From Jiangella muralis (GTDB lineage: Bacteria > Actinomycetota > Actinomycetes > Jiangellales > Jiangellaceae): 64,000 nt of DNA. The stretch lies in contig NZ_LFXL01000032.1 of the NCBI RefSeq assembly GCF_001270745.1, positions 1-64,000 of the forward strand, written 5' to 3'. Positions 51,214 through 59,804 of this stretch are shown here, in pieces. How positions within the stretch are numbered: position 1 is the first letter of the stretch; each line of letters opens with the position of its first letter. The translations under genes were made by a program, and so were the position numbers. The notes under the pieces were generated by a model. That model did not search any database, was not told the DNA's origin, and saw only the letters and a list, made by a program, of their open reading frames with translations.

Positions 51214-52050
51214 GTGGCACATCCGTCGCTCGTGGACGAGCCGGCGCGGGAGACGCCCGCGTCGGCCCGTCCGCGCACCCCGTCCGAGCTGTTCCGATGG
51301 GTAGTGCGCCACATCCGCACACCGCGACGCCCCATCCTCATCGTCGAGCTCGGCGTCCTCGCCGTGGTCTACGCGGTGTACTCCGTCATCCGCAACAGTG
51401 TGCCCGATGACCGCGCGCGGGCCGTGGCCAACAGCGTCCGCATCTGGGACACCGAGCAGAGCATGAGCATCGACTTCGAGCTCTGGCTGAACCACACCGT
51501 GCACGCCGTGCAGTGGCTGACCGTCACCGTCAACTACTTCTACGTGTCCCTGCACTTCGTGGTCACCGGTGCGGTGCTGATCTGGCTGTTCGTCTGCCAT
51601 CCCGGCCGCTACCGGGCGTCCCGCACGGTGCTGGCGTTCACCACCGTCCTGGCGCTGTTCGGGTACTACCTGTTCCCGCTCGCGCCGCCGCGGCTGCTGC
51701 CGTCCGGCACGTTCTACGACACCGTCGCCATCCACCAGACCGTCGGCGCGCTGACGTCCGGCGACCTGCAGAGCCTGTCGAACCAGTACGCCGCCATGCC
51801 GTCCATGCACGCCGGCTGGTCGATGTGGTGCGGCATCACCCTGTTCATGTTCGCCCGGAGGAAGTGGCTGCGCGTCCTCGGCGTGCTGTATCCGCTGGCC
51901 ACGGTGCTGGTCATCACGGCCACCGGCAACCACTACGTGCTCGACGCGGTCGGCGGCTGGCTCACGCTGGCGGCCGGGTTCGGGCTGCAGCGGCTGCTGC
52001 ACGGCCGCTCGATCCGAACCTTCACGCAGCACGTCCCCGCGGTTCCGTAG
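51214..52050 (+). CDS. PAP2/AUR1-like membrane phosphatase or phosphotransferase
   Basis: 278 residues from GTG at 51214. About six membrane segments. The C2 motif is AMPSMHAGWSMWCG and the C3 motif is ATGNHYVLDAVGGW, giving the catalytic His-rich site of the PAP2 superfamily; FYVSLHFVVTGAVLIWLF and FPLAPPRLLP resemble the inositol-phosphoryl transferase (AUR1) group. Probably acts on lipid phosphates at the outer face of the membrane. It ends 12 bases before the first ArsA-like ATPase. Confidence 0.86.
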   Translation: MAHPSLVDEPARETPASARPRTPSELFRWVVRHIRTPRRPILIVELGVLAVVYAVYSVIRNSVPDDRARAVANSVRIWDTEQSMSIDFELWLNHTVHAVQWLTVTVNYFYVSLHFVVTGAVLIWLFVCHPGRYRASRTVLAFTTVLALFGYYLFPLAPPRLLPSGTFYDTVAIHQTVGALTSGDLQSLSNQYAAMPSMHAGWSMWCGITLFMFARRKWLRVLGVLYPLATVLVITATGNHYVLDAVGGWLTLAAGFGLQRLLHGRSIRTFTQHVPAVP

Positions 52051-52061
52051 GCTCTGGGGGT

Positions 52062-53039
52062 ATGGGCGACTGGGAGGGCGTGCGGCTGCACGTCGTCACC
52101 GGGAAAGGTGGCACCGGCAAGACGACCGTGGCGGGGGCACTGGCCATGGCGCTGGCGGCCGGCGGCCGCCGCGTGCTCATCGCCGAGGTCGAGGAGCGGC
52201 AGGGCCTGGCCCAGCTGTTCGACGTGCCGCCACTGGCGTACGAGGAGCAGCGGGTGGCCTCCGCGTCCGGCGGTGGTGAGGTGTACGCGCTGGCCATCGA
52301 CGCCCGCGAGGCCATGCACGAGTACCTCACGATGTTCTACCGGCTGGGCCGGGCCGGCCGCGCGCTCGACAAGCTCGGCTTCGTCGACTTCGCCACCACC
52401 ATCGCGCCGGGCCTGCGCGACGTCCTGCTCACCGGCAAGGCATACGAGGCGACCCGGCGGCGCACCGGCGACCACTTCGCCTACGACGCCGTCGTGCTCG
52501 ACGCGCCGCCCACCGGCCGGGTGGTCCGGTTCCTCGACGTCACCACGTCGGTGTCGTCGCTGGCCCGGGTCGGCCCGATCAACCGGCAGGCCAACTCCAT
52601 CACCGACCTCATCCACAGCCCGCGCACGGCCGTGCACGTCGTGACGCTGCTCGAGGACATGCCCGTGCAGGAGACCGCCGACGCCGTCGCCCAGTTGGAG
52701 GCCGCGCATATTCCGGTGGGCGCCGTCATCGTCAACCAGGTCCGGCCGCCGCACCTCGCCGCGCGGTCGCTTCCCGCCGCCCGTCGCCGCCGGCTCGACC
52801 ACGACGAGGTGCTGGCCGGGCTGCGCGCGGCCGGGCTGCCCGCCACCGACGCCGTCGTCGGCCTGCTCACCGGCGAGGCCGCCGACCACGCCGAGCGCGC
52901 GGCGCTCGAGAAGACGCAACGCGCGCTGGTCGACGACCTCGGCCGGCCCGTCTACGAGCTGCCGCGCGTCGCCGACGGCGTCGACCCCACCGCCCTCTAC
53001 GAGCTGGCCGACACGCTGGCCGAGCAGGGTGCCGTGTGA
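52062..53039 (+). CDS. ArsA/Get3-like anion-transporting ATPase, first of pair
   Basis: 325 residues from ATG at 52062. Deviant Walker A TGKGGTGKTTVAGALAMALAAGG near residues 12-34, then LIAEVEERQGLAQLFDVPP, and DAVVLDAPPTGRVVRFL as the switch region. It corresponds to Rv3679, which with Rv3680 is known as an ArsA/Get3-like pair linked to glycerol/anion stress and WhiB4/WblA neighbours. No metal-binding cysteines of arsenite ArsA are visible, so arsenite export is unlikely. Confidence 0.91.
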   Translation: MGDWEGVRLHVVTGKGGTGKTTVAGALAMALAAGGRRVLIAEVEERQGLAQLFDVPPLAYEEQRVASASGGGEVYALAIDAREAMHEYLTMFYRLGRAGRALDKLGFVDFATTIAPGLRDVLLTGKAYEATRRRTGDHFAYDAVVLDAPPTGRVVRFLDVTTSVSSLARVGPINRQANSITDLIHSPRTAVHVVTLLEDMPVQETADAVAQLEAAHIPVGAVIVNQVRPPHLAARSLPAARRRRLDHDEVLAGLRAAGLPATDAVVGLLTGEAADHAERAALEKTQRALVDDLGRPVYELPRVADGVDPTALYELADTLAEQGAV

Positions 53040-54187
53040 ACCCCGGACCACGGGCCGCCAAGCCGCCGCACTTCGACGTCGACCGCCTGATCGACGACCG
53101 CCGCATCCGCATCGTCGTCACCTGCGGCTCCGGCGGCGTCGGCAAGACCACGACGGCGGCGGCCATCGCGCTGCGCGCCGCCGAGCGGGGCCGCAAGGCC
53201 GTCGTCCTGACCATCGACCCGGCGCGGCGGCTGGCGCAGTCGATGGGGCTGTCCGAGCTCGACAACACCCCACGCGCCGTCAAGGGGGTCGACGGTGCGG
53301 CCGGCGGCAGTCTCGACGCGATGATGCTGGACATGAAGCGCACGTTCGACGAGGTGGTCGAGGAACACACCACGCCGGACCGCGCCAAGCAGATCCTGGC
53401 CAACCCGTTCTACCAGGCGCTGTCGTCGTCGTTCGCGGGGACGCAGGAGTACATGGCGATGGAGAAGCTGGGCCAGCTGCGGGCCCGGGCCGACTGGGAC
53501 CTCATCGTCGTCGACACCCCGCCGGCGCGGTCGGCGCTGGACTTCCTCGACGCGCCGGAGCGGCTCGGCTCGTTCCTCGACGGACGGCTGATCCGGCTGC
53601 TCGGCGGCACGGCGCGGGCCGGCGGGCGGACGTACCTCAAGCTGCTGCACGCCGGGTTCAACGTCGTCACGTCGGCGCTCACCAAGATCCTCGGCGGCGA
53701 GTTGCTGCGGGACGTGTCCACCTTCGTCAACGCGCTCGACACCATGTTCGGCGGTTTCCGCGAGCGGGCGGAGCAGACGTACGCGCTGCTCAAGCGCCCG
53801 GAGACGGCCTTCGTCGTCGTCGCGGCCCCCGAGCACGACGCCCTGCGCGAGGCGTCCTACTTCGTCGACCGCCTCGGCCGCGACGCGATGCCGCTGGCCG
53901 GCCTCCTGCTCAACCGGGTGCACGCCTCCGACGCGGCGGGCATCGGCGCGGAGCAGGCGGTCGCCGCGGCCGAGCGGCTGGAGTCGTCCGGCTCGCACGC
54001 GCTGACGGCGGCCCTGCTGCGCCTGCACGCCGACCGCCTCAAGCTGGCCGCCCGCGACGAGCGGATCGGCGAACGGTTCAGCGGGGCGCACCCGGACGTC
54101 CCGGTCACCCGCATCCCCGCCCTGGCCGGCGACATCCACGACCTCGACGGCCTACGCCAGATCGGTGCCCTCTTCGACGCCCGCTGA
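53036..54187 (+). CDS. ArsA/Get3-like anion-transporting ATPase, second of pair
   Basis: 383 residues from GTG at 53036 (overlaps the first by GTGA). P-loop VVTCGSGGVGKTTTAAAIALRAAERG near residues 28-50, VVLTIDPARRLAQSMG switch, WDLIVVDTPPARSALDFLDAPERL. The two ATPases are translated together and probably form a heterodimer (Rv3679/Rv3680 pair). Confidence 0.92.
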   Translation: MNPGPRAAKPPHFDVDRLIDDRRIRIVVTCGSGGVGKTTTAAAIALRAAERGRKAVVLTIDPARRLAQSMGLSELDNTPRAVKGVDGAAGGSLDAMMLDMKRTFDEVVEEHTTPDRAKQILANPFYQALSSSFAGTQEYMAMEKLGQLRARADWDLIVVDTPPARSALDFLDAPERLGSFLDGRLIRLLGGTARAGGRTYLKLLHAGFNVVTSALTKILGGELLRDVSTFVNALDTMFGGFRERAEQTYALLKRPETAFVVVAAPEHDALREASYFVDRLGRDAMPLAGLLLNRVHASDAAGIGAEQAVAAAERLESSGSHALTAALLRLHADRLKLAARDERIGERFSGAHPDVPVTRIPALAGDIHDLDGLRQIGALFDAR

Positions 54188-54314
54188 CGGCGCCGCCGCT
54201 GTCCTGCCGCCACTGATACCGGACCACGCCGACGAACGTCGCGACGAGCAGGATCAGGGCGATCAGGAGGCCCGCCAGGACCCGGCCTAGGGCTCGTATC
54301 GTCCCGGTGGCCAT
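54105..54314 (-). CDS. possible small membrane protein
   Basis: 69 residues from ATG at 54314, starting 31 bases after the penicillin-binding protein ends. A clear membrane helix, VLAGLLIALILLVATFVGVV, follows a short basic N-terminus; the rest becomes Arg/Gly-rich and runs antisense to the end of the ArsA-like gene, so the true end may differ. No strong ribosome site. It may be co-transcribed with the penicillin-binding protein; otherwise it is a chance frame. Confidence 0.35.
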   Translation of the reverse strand: MATGTIRALGRVLAGLLIALILLVATFVGVVRYQWRQDSGGAVSGRRRGHRSGVGRRGRGCRRPGRGCG

Positions 54315-54344
54315 GACGGGCGCCTGCCGCGGCTGCCGGTCGCG

Positions 54345-56792
54345 CTACTGCGCCGGTTCGACCTCGCCCGGCAACAGCTCGCCGGGGGTGAATCCGTCGC
54401 GCCAGCCATCCTCGCCGCCGCCTTCACCGTCTTCGTCGCCGAAGACCGGCGGTTCGGTGGGCACGCCGGCGGTGAAGTCGTCAGAGGGCTCTTCCGGCTC
54501 GCCGTTGCTGACCGTGATCGCGATGCTCGAACCCGAGCCGACCTCGGCGCCGGCACCAGGTTCGGTGCTGACGACGAGGCCTTCCTGTAAGTCCGAGTTC
54601 ACCTCGCCGGCCACCGAGGCGCTGAGGCCCGCCTCCTGGAGCGTCTGGATGGCCTCGTCGGAGCCCATGCCGCGCACGTCGGGCACCGGGACGGTGACGC
54701 CCTGGATGGTCTCGGGGTCAGGCGCGGTGAACGAGACCTTCTCGGCGCCGTCGAGCGCGCGGTCCATCATCGACTTCCAGATGGGACCGGGGATGCAGCC
54801 ACCGCATGCCTCGGGGATCTCCTCGCCGTTGAAGGTGCGGCCGTCGAGCGATTGCAGCTTGCCGTCGACGTCGGCGACGGCCACGGCGGTGGACAGCTGC
54901 GGCGTGTAGCCGACGAACCAGACCGCGATGGCGCCGTTCGTCGTACCGGTCTTGCCGGCGGCGATGCGGCCGTCGGCGAGGCGCATCTTGTTGCCGGTGG
55001 CGCCGGGGTTGTGGACGACACCCTGCAGGACCGAGTTGACGGCGTCGGCGACCTCGGGCTTGACGACCTGCTCGCAGGTCGGCTGGGTGTGGTCGACCAG
55101 GACGTTGCCGGCGGCGTCGGTGACCCGGACGACGGACGTGGTCGGGCAGTGCGCGCCGCGGTTGGCGAACATCGCGTAGCCCGCCGCCATGGACAGCGGC
55201 GACACCTCGTTGGCGCCCAGGGTGAACGACGGCACCTGGCTCAGCGGCTGCACCTCGCCGTTCTCGTCGAGGTCGGCACGCATGATGCCGGCGCCCTGCG
55301 CGATCGTGACCGGCAGGCACAGCCCGGTGCGCTGCTCGAGCTGGGCGAAGAAGGTGTTGACCGAGCGCTCGGTGCCGGTGCGCAAGTTGAACGTGCCACT
55401 GCCGGTGGAGTTCTTCGGCGACCAGGTCTCGCTGCTGCGGATGCGGCCGTCGCAGGTGCTGAAGGAGTTCACACGCAGACTGACCGACGGCGGGGAGTTG
55501 ATCGAGGTGTTGAGCGGGATGCCTTGGTCGATGGCGGCCGCGAGCACGAAGGTCTTCATGCTGGATCCCGGCTGCATGCCGTTGCCGCCGCCCATGACCT
55601 CGTCGACGGCGTAGTTGATATTGCTGACGCCGTCGCCCTCGACGCCATAGGTGCGGGAGTTGGTCATGGCCCGGATGTAGCCGTTGTTGGGCTGCACCGT
55701 GGCCAGCGAGCCGATGGCGGTGTCGGTGGGCGCGATGCGGTCGGAGACCGCGGCCTGGGCCGCCTGCTGCGCGGCCTGGCTGAGGGTGGTCTCGACCCGC
55801 AGGCCGCCGCGCTCGAGCATGGCCGCACGATCGTCGCGGGTCTCACCGAGCTCCGGCATGGTGAGCAACTCCTGGCGCACGTAGTCGCAGAAGTAGCCGG
55901 CGTCGGCCGACACGCAGCCGTTGGGCGTGGCGCTGAGGACCAGCCCGAGGTCGGTCGCGCGTGCCTCGGCGGCCTCCTGCTCGGTGATGCGCCCGGTGGC
56001 GGCCATGCGGTTGAGGACGACGTTGCGGCGGCCGAGCGCGGCCTCGGGGTCGTTGGTGGGGTCGTAGGCGTTCGGTTGCTGGACGATGCCGGCCAGCAGC
56101 GCCGCCTGCGGCAGCGTCAGCTCGGCGGCCGAGGTGGAGAAGTACGTGCGCGCCGCCGCCTCGATGCCGTACGAGCGGGCGCCGAAGAAGGCGATGTTGA
56201 GGTAGCGCGAGAGGATCTCGTCCTTGCTGAGCTCCTGCTCGACCTGGACGGCCATGCGCAGCTCTTCCAGCTTCCGGCGGTAGCCCTTGGTGCCGGAAGC
56301 GGCCTGGACCTCCTGGACCTCCTCGGGCGTGGTGGCCTGCGAGACGCGCACCTGCTTGACGTACTGCTGGGTGAGCGTGGAGCCACCGCCCTGGGTGGAG
56401 CCGGCCTCGACGTTACGCAGCAGGGCGCGCAGCGTGCCCTGGATGTCGATGGGGCCGCGCTCGTAGAAGCGGTCGTCCTCGATGGCGAGGATGGCGTCCT
56501 TCATGATCGGCGAGATGGCGTCGAGCCCGATCTGGACGCGGTTCTCCTCGAAGAAGGTGGCCAGCTGCTGGCCGTCGGCGTCGTACATGTACGACGTCTG
56601 GGCCATGGGGCCGGGCTCGAGGTCGGCCGGCATGGCGGCGAAGGTGTCGGCACTCTCACGCGCGGTGAGGCCCAGGCCCGCGACCACGGGCAGGGCAAGG
56701 CCAGCGAGCAGGACGCCGCATAGCGCAGCGACGCCCGCAACAAGGAGCACACGGCGTACCGTGGCTACCACGGCCGAGGGACGTATCGCCAT
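54345..56792 (-). CDS. ponA2: bifunctional class A penicillin-binding protein (PonA2-like) with PASTA domain
   Basis: 815 residues from ATG at 56792 (a GTG ten codons upstream is possible). One membrane anchor (VLLVAGVAALCGVLLAGLALPVV). Glycosyltransferase 51 domain with EDDRFYERG near 105 and GGSTLTQQYVKQ. Transpeptidase with S410-S-M-K413, SVNTFFAQLE (SxN) and GKTGTTNGAIAVW (KTG). One PASTA domain near the end (VPVPDVRGMGSDEAIQTLQEAG), followed by an acidic tail. Builds and cross-links peptidoglycan. It is divergent from whiB; the pair is reversed relative to the ArsA genes compared with mycobacteria. Confidence 0.95.
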   Translation of the reverse strand: MAIRPSAVVATVRRVLLVAGVAALCGVLLAGLALPVVAGLGLTARESADTFAAMPADLEPGPMAQTSYMYDADGQQLATFFEENRVQIGLDAISPIMKDAILAIEDDRFYERGPIDIQGTLRALLRNVEAGSTQGGGSTLTQQYVKQVRVSQATTPEEVQEVQAASGTKGYRRKLEELRMAVQVEQELSKDEILSRYLNIAFFGARSYGIEAAARTYFSTSAAELTLPQAALLAGIVQQPNAYDPTNDPEAALGRRNVVLNRMAATGRITEQEAAEARATDLGLVLSATPNGCVSADAGYFCDYVRQELLTMPELGETRDDRAAMLERGGLRVETTLSQAAQQAAQAAVSDRIAPTDTAIGSLATVQPNNGYIRAMTNSRTYGVEGDGVSNINYAVDEVMGGGNGMQPGSSMKTFVLAAAIDQGIPLNTSINSPPSVSLRVNSFSTCDGRIRSSETWSPKNSTGSGTFNLRTGTERSVNTFFAQLEQRTGLCLPVTIAQGAGIMRADLDENGEVQPLSQVPSFTLGANEVSPLSMAAGYAMFANRGAHCPTTSVVRVTDAAGNVLVDHTQPTCEQVVKPEVADAVNSVLQGVVHNPGATGNKMRLADGRIAAGKTGTTNGAIAVWFVGYTPQLSTAVAVADVDGKLQSLDGRTFNGEEIPEACGGCIPGPIWKSMMDRALDGAEKVSFTAPDPETIQGVTVPVPDVRGMGSDEAIQTLQEAGLSASVAGEVNSDLQEGLVVSTEPGAGAEVGSGSSIAITVSNGEPEEPSDDFTAGVPTEPPVFGDEDGEGGGEDGWRDGFTPGELLPGEVEPAQ

Positions 56793-57013
56793 GGACGGCA
56801 AGCTTACGTGCTTATGCCACACTGGCTCTCACCGAGTGTCCGCGCGCCGTGAAGTACCAGAGTTTCGCGGCCCCCACCATCGGCCAACCGGTTGATATTA
56901 GTTTCGGTCAATCAGGGTCTGGTCATGACCCTCGTGTTTGCATAGCGTCACGTCATCGGGGTGAACTAGAGAGGGTTTGGTGTGTTCACCGAGTTGACGG
57001 GGGTGACAGCCGG

Positions 57014-57301
57014 ATGACGTGGATCGATGACTGGACCAGCCTGGCGGCGTGCCGGAGCAGCGAGCCAGACGAGCTGTTCGTGCAGGGCGCGGCGCAGAAC
57101 CGGGCCAAGGCGGTGTGCCTCGGCTGCCCAGTGCGCACCGAGTGCCTGGCCGACGCGCTGGACAACCGCACTGAGTTCGGCATCTGGGGCGGCATGACGG
57201 AGCGAGAGCGGCGCGCCCTCCTCCGCCGTCGGCCCGAGGTCGACTCGTGGCGTGGGCTGCTCGAGGCCGCACGCGACGATTACGCCGTCAAGGCGGGCTG
57301 A
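57014..57301 (+). CDS. WhiB-family iron-sulfur regulator (WhiB4/WblA type)
   Basis: 95 residues from ATG at 57014. Four cysteine ligands: C13, C35, C38, C44 (VCLGCPVRTEC), then the GIWGG turn at 56-60 and the basic RERRALLRRRP segment. These bind a [4Fe-4S] cluster. In mycobacteria WhiB4 and in streptomycetes WblA occupy this place next to the ArsA pair and PonA2; they regulate oxidative stress and development. Upstream GGGTC-N7-GACCC (56915-56935 region) could be an operator. A strong terminator follows. Confidence 0.91.
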   Translation: MTWIDDWTSLAACRSSEPDELFVQGAAQNRAKAVCLGCPVRTECLADALDNRTEFGIWGGMTERERRALLRRRPEVDSWRGLLEAARDDYAVKAG

Positions 57302-57315
57302 CACCACTCACAGAA

Positions 57316-57350
57316 CGCTGAGGCCCCGGGCGTCGAGCCCGGGGCCAGCG
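57316..57350. terminator. bidirectional terminator between whiB and the LMF-like gene
   Basis: GGCCCCGGGC (57322-57331) and GCCCGGGGCC (57337-57346) form a perfect 10-bp stem with a five-base loop, extended by CGCT/AGCG. Both flanking genes converge here. Confidence 0.88.
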
Positions 57351-57355
57351 TATGT

Positions 57356-58765
57356 TCAGGCCCGGTAGTCGCCGACGAGCGTCCGGTGCCACCACGCGCC
57401 GGTGTCGCGGCGTTCCCGCCGGTCGGTGAACCGGTACCGGTAGAGCCTCACCCGCACGTGCGCGGGCGGCAGGTGCGGGAACGGGTTGTGCCGCAGCAGC
57501 GCCACCAGGTCCGGGTCGTTGTCGCGCAGTTTCGCCAGCAGCGCCGGGAACCACGGCTGGGCGTAGCCCGGCGAGATCGCGGCGAACCACATCAGCCAGT
57601 CCAGCCGCAGATGGTACGGCGCCACCTGCGGCGGCCGCCGCCGCACGTCGCCCGGCTTGGCGCGGAACCCGTACTCCTGCCAGACGGTGTCCGGGCCGGG
57701 CACCGGGTCGGCGGTCCCCTCGATGACGATCTCGCGCCGGACCCGCGTGATGCTGCCGAACGCGCCGTACGTGTTCGCCAGCAGCAGCGGGTTGAAGCTG
57801 GTGTTCATCACCTGCCCGCGGGAGAGCAGGTTCCGCACCGGCCAGTAGCTCAGCACCGCCAGCACCGCGGCCAGCGCGACGACGGCGACGGCGTACCAGG
57901 CGGGCGGGTCGTCCAGCCCGGCCGGCGCGTCGACCGGCAGCAGTGCGCCCCACAGCCCGCCGCCGGCCGCCGTCGTCGCCACCACCATCGTCAGCACGTT
58001 GAGCCAGGCGAAGTTGCCGCTCAGCAGCAGCCAGCCCTGCGTCAAGATGACGACGACGGCGGCGACGCTGCGCACCGGCTGCGGCGCGAACAGCAGGAAC
58101 GGGACGACCAGCTGGGTGACGTGGTTCGCCGCCGCCTCCGCTCGGTGCGCCCACCGCGGCAGCCGGTGGAACCACCAGCTCAGCGGGTTCGGCAGCGGCT
58201 GCGTCTCGTGGTGGTAGTACAGGCAGGTCAGGTCGCGCCAGCAGCGGTCGCCGCGTAGCTTGATCAGCCCGGCGCCGAACTCCAGCCGGAACAGCACCCA
58301 CCACAGCGCGACCAGCACCAGCAGCGGCGGCGCCAGGTCCGCCGGCCCGAGGAAGATCGCCAGGAACCCGGCCTCGCACAGCAGCGACTCCCAGCCGAAG
58401 CCGTACCAGACCTGCCCCACCTGCACGATCGACAGGTACAACGCCCACGGCACCGCCCAGGCGAGCAGGTTCGCCCACACCGGCAGGCCGTCGGCCAGCC
58501 CGAGCGCCAGCCCGGCCGACCACGCCACGCCCAGCCACCCGACGGCGGCGAAGAAGCGGTCGGAGTAGTGCCACTGGAACAGGCTCGGCGCCCGCCGGAA
58601 CGGCACCCGCGCCACGTAGCGCGGCACCGGCGTCAGGCCGTGCTCGCCGATCAGAGCCCGGAACTGGCGGACGGCACCGACGAACGCCAGCAGGTACACG
58701 ACGGCCAGAGCCCGCTGGAACACCAGCCGGCTCAGCCAGTAGCCCTCGGCGGAGAACCAGTCCAT
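57356..58765 (-). CDS. lipase-maturation-factor-like membrane protein
   Basis: 469 residues. About eight hydrophobic segments; family signatures are SLFQWHYSDRFFAAVGWLG, YGFGWESLLCEAGFLAIFLGP, RLEFGAGLIKLRGDRCWRDLTCLYYHHETQPLPNPLSWWFHRLP and NTYGAFGSITRVRREIVIEGT, with the C-terminal QVAPYHLRLDWLMWFAAISP and NPFPHLPPAHVRVRLYRYRFTDR. In animals LMF1 helps fold lipases in the ER; the bacterial role is unknown. No lipase gene lies nearby. Divergent from menC. Confidence 0.9.
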   Translation of the reverse strand: MDWFSAEGYWLSRLVFQRALAVVYLLAFVGAVRQFRALIGEHGLTPVPRYVARVPFRRAPSLFQWHYSDRFFAAVGWLGVAWSAGLALGLADGLPVWANLLAWAVPWALYLSIVQVGQVWYGFGWESLLCEAGFLAIFLGPADLAPPLLVLVALWWVLFRLEFGAGLIKLRGDRCWRDLTCLYYHHETQPLPNPLSWWFHRLPRWAHRAEAAANHVTQLVVPFLLFAPQPVRSVAAVVVILTQGWLLLSGNFAWLNVLTMVVATTAAGGGLWGALLPVDAPAGLDDPPAWYAVAVVALAAVLAVLSYWPVRNLLSRGQVMNTSFNPLLLANTYGAFGSITRVRREIVIEGTADPVPGPDTVWQEYGFRAKPGDVRRRPPQVAPYHLRLDWLMWFAAISPGYAQPWFPALLAKLRDNDPDLVALLRHNPFPHLPPAHVRVRLYRYRFTDRRERRDTGAWWHRTLVGDYRA

Positions 58766-58820
58766 GTCACCGTAGGGATGCCCGGCGACGGGCCGGTCAA
58801 ACCCCTGGCAGCATGGACGC

Positions 58821-59804
58821 GTGGCCGACCTCGACTTCGCGGGCGCGCTGGTCTACGCGATCCCGCTGCGCACCCGGTTCCGCGGCATCACCGTCCGCGA
58901 GGGCATGCTGATCGAGGGCCCGGCCGGCTGGGGCGAGTTCTGCCCGTTCGCCGACTACGACGACGCCGAGTCCGTGCCCTGGCTGCTGGCCGCCGTCGAG
59001 CAGGCGACGCGGCCGCCGCCGGCGCCGGTGCGCTCGCGGATCCCGGTGAACTGCACGGTCCCGGCGGTCGGTCCGGAGCGGGCGCACGAGCTGGTCGCGG
59101 CGTCGGGGTGCACGACGGCGAAGGTGAAGGTCGCCGACCACGCGGACTCCCTGGCCGAGGACGTGGCCCGGGTCGAGGCGGTACGCGCGGCGCTGGGTCC
59201 GGCGGGACGGGTCCGGGTCGACGCCAACGCGGCGTGGGACGTGGCGACGGCGGTGCGGTCGCTGCGGCTGCTGGATGGGGCGGCGGGTGGGCTGGAGTAC
59301 GCGGAGCAGCCGTGCCGGACACTGGACGAGCTGGCGGCGGTGCGGCGGGCGGTGGACGTGCCCATCGCGGCCGACGAGTCGATCCGCCGCGCCGACGACC
59401 CGCTCCGCGTCGCCGTCGCGGGCGCCGCCGACATCGCCGTCATCAAGGGGACGCCGCTGGGCGGGGTGCGGCGGGCGCTGCGGGTCGCCGAGGCGGCCGG
59501 CCTGCCGTGCGTCGTGTCGTCGGCGCTGGAGACCAGCGTCGGGCTGGCCGGCCAGCTGGCGCTCGCGGCGGCGCTGCCGTCCCTTCCCTATGCCTGCGGG
59601 CTCGGCACCCTCTCGCTGTTCACCGGCGACCTGGTCGGCGACGGCGTCAGCCTGCGGCCCGTGGGCGGGTCGCTCCCCGTCCCGCCGGTCCCGCCGTCAC
59701 CAGACCCGGAGAAGGCAGCCGAGTTCCGCCACCCCGACCCAGAACGGGAGCGGTGGTGGCGGAACCGGCTGTCGGGGGTCCGGGCGCTGGCCGGGCCGGG
59801 CTGA
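58821..59804 (+). CDS. menC: o-succinylbenzoate synthase (menaquinone pathway)
   Basis: 327 residues from GTG at 58821. Enolase-superfamily site: AKVKVAD with the catalytic Lys, RVDANAAWD, EYAEQPCRTLDEL, AADES and VIKGTPLGGVRRAL with the second Lys; SSALETSVGLAGQLALAAALP follows. It dehydrates SHCHC to o-succinylbenzoate. No other men genes are in the window, which is usual in actinobacteria. Confidence 0.9.
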   Translation: MADLDFAGALVYAIPLRTRFRGITVREGMLIEGPAGWGEFCPFADYDDAESVPWLLAAVEQATRPPPAPVRSRIPVNCTVPAVGPERAHELVAASGCTTAKVKVADHADSLAEDVARVEAVRAALGPAGRVRVDANAAWDVATAVRSLRLLDGAAGGLEYAEQPCRTLDELAAVRRAVDVPIAADESIRRADDPLRVAVAGAADIAVIKGTPLGGVRRALRVAEAAGLPCVVSSALETSVGLAGQLALAAALPSLPYACGLGTLSLFTGDLVGDGVSLRPVGGSLPVPPVPPSPDPEKAAEFRHPDPERERWWRNRLSGVRALAGPG

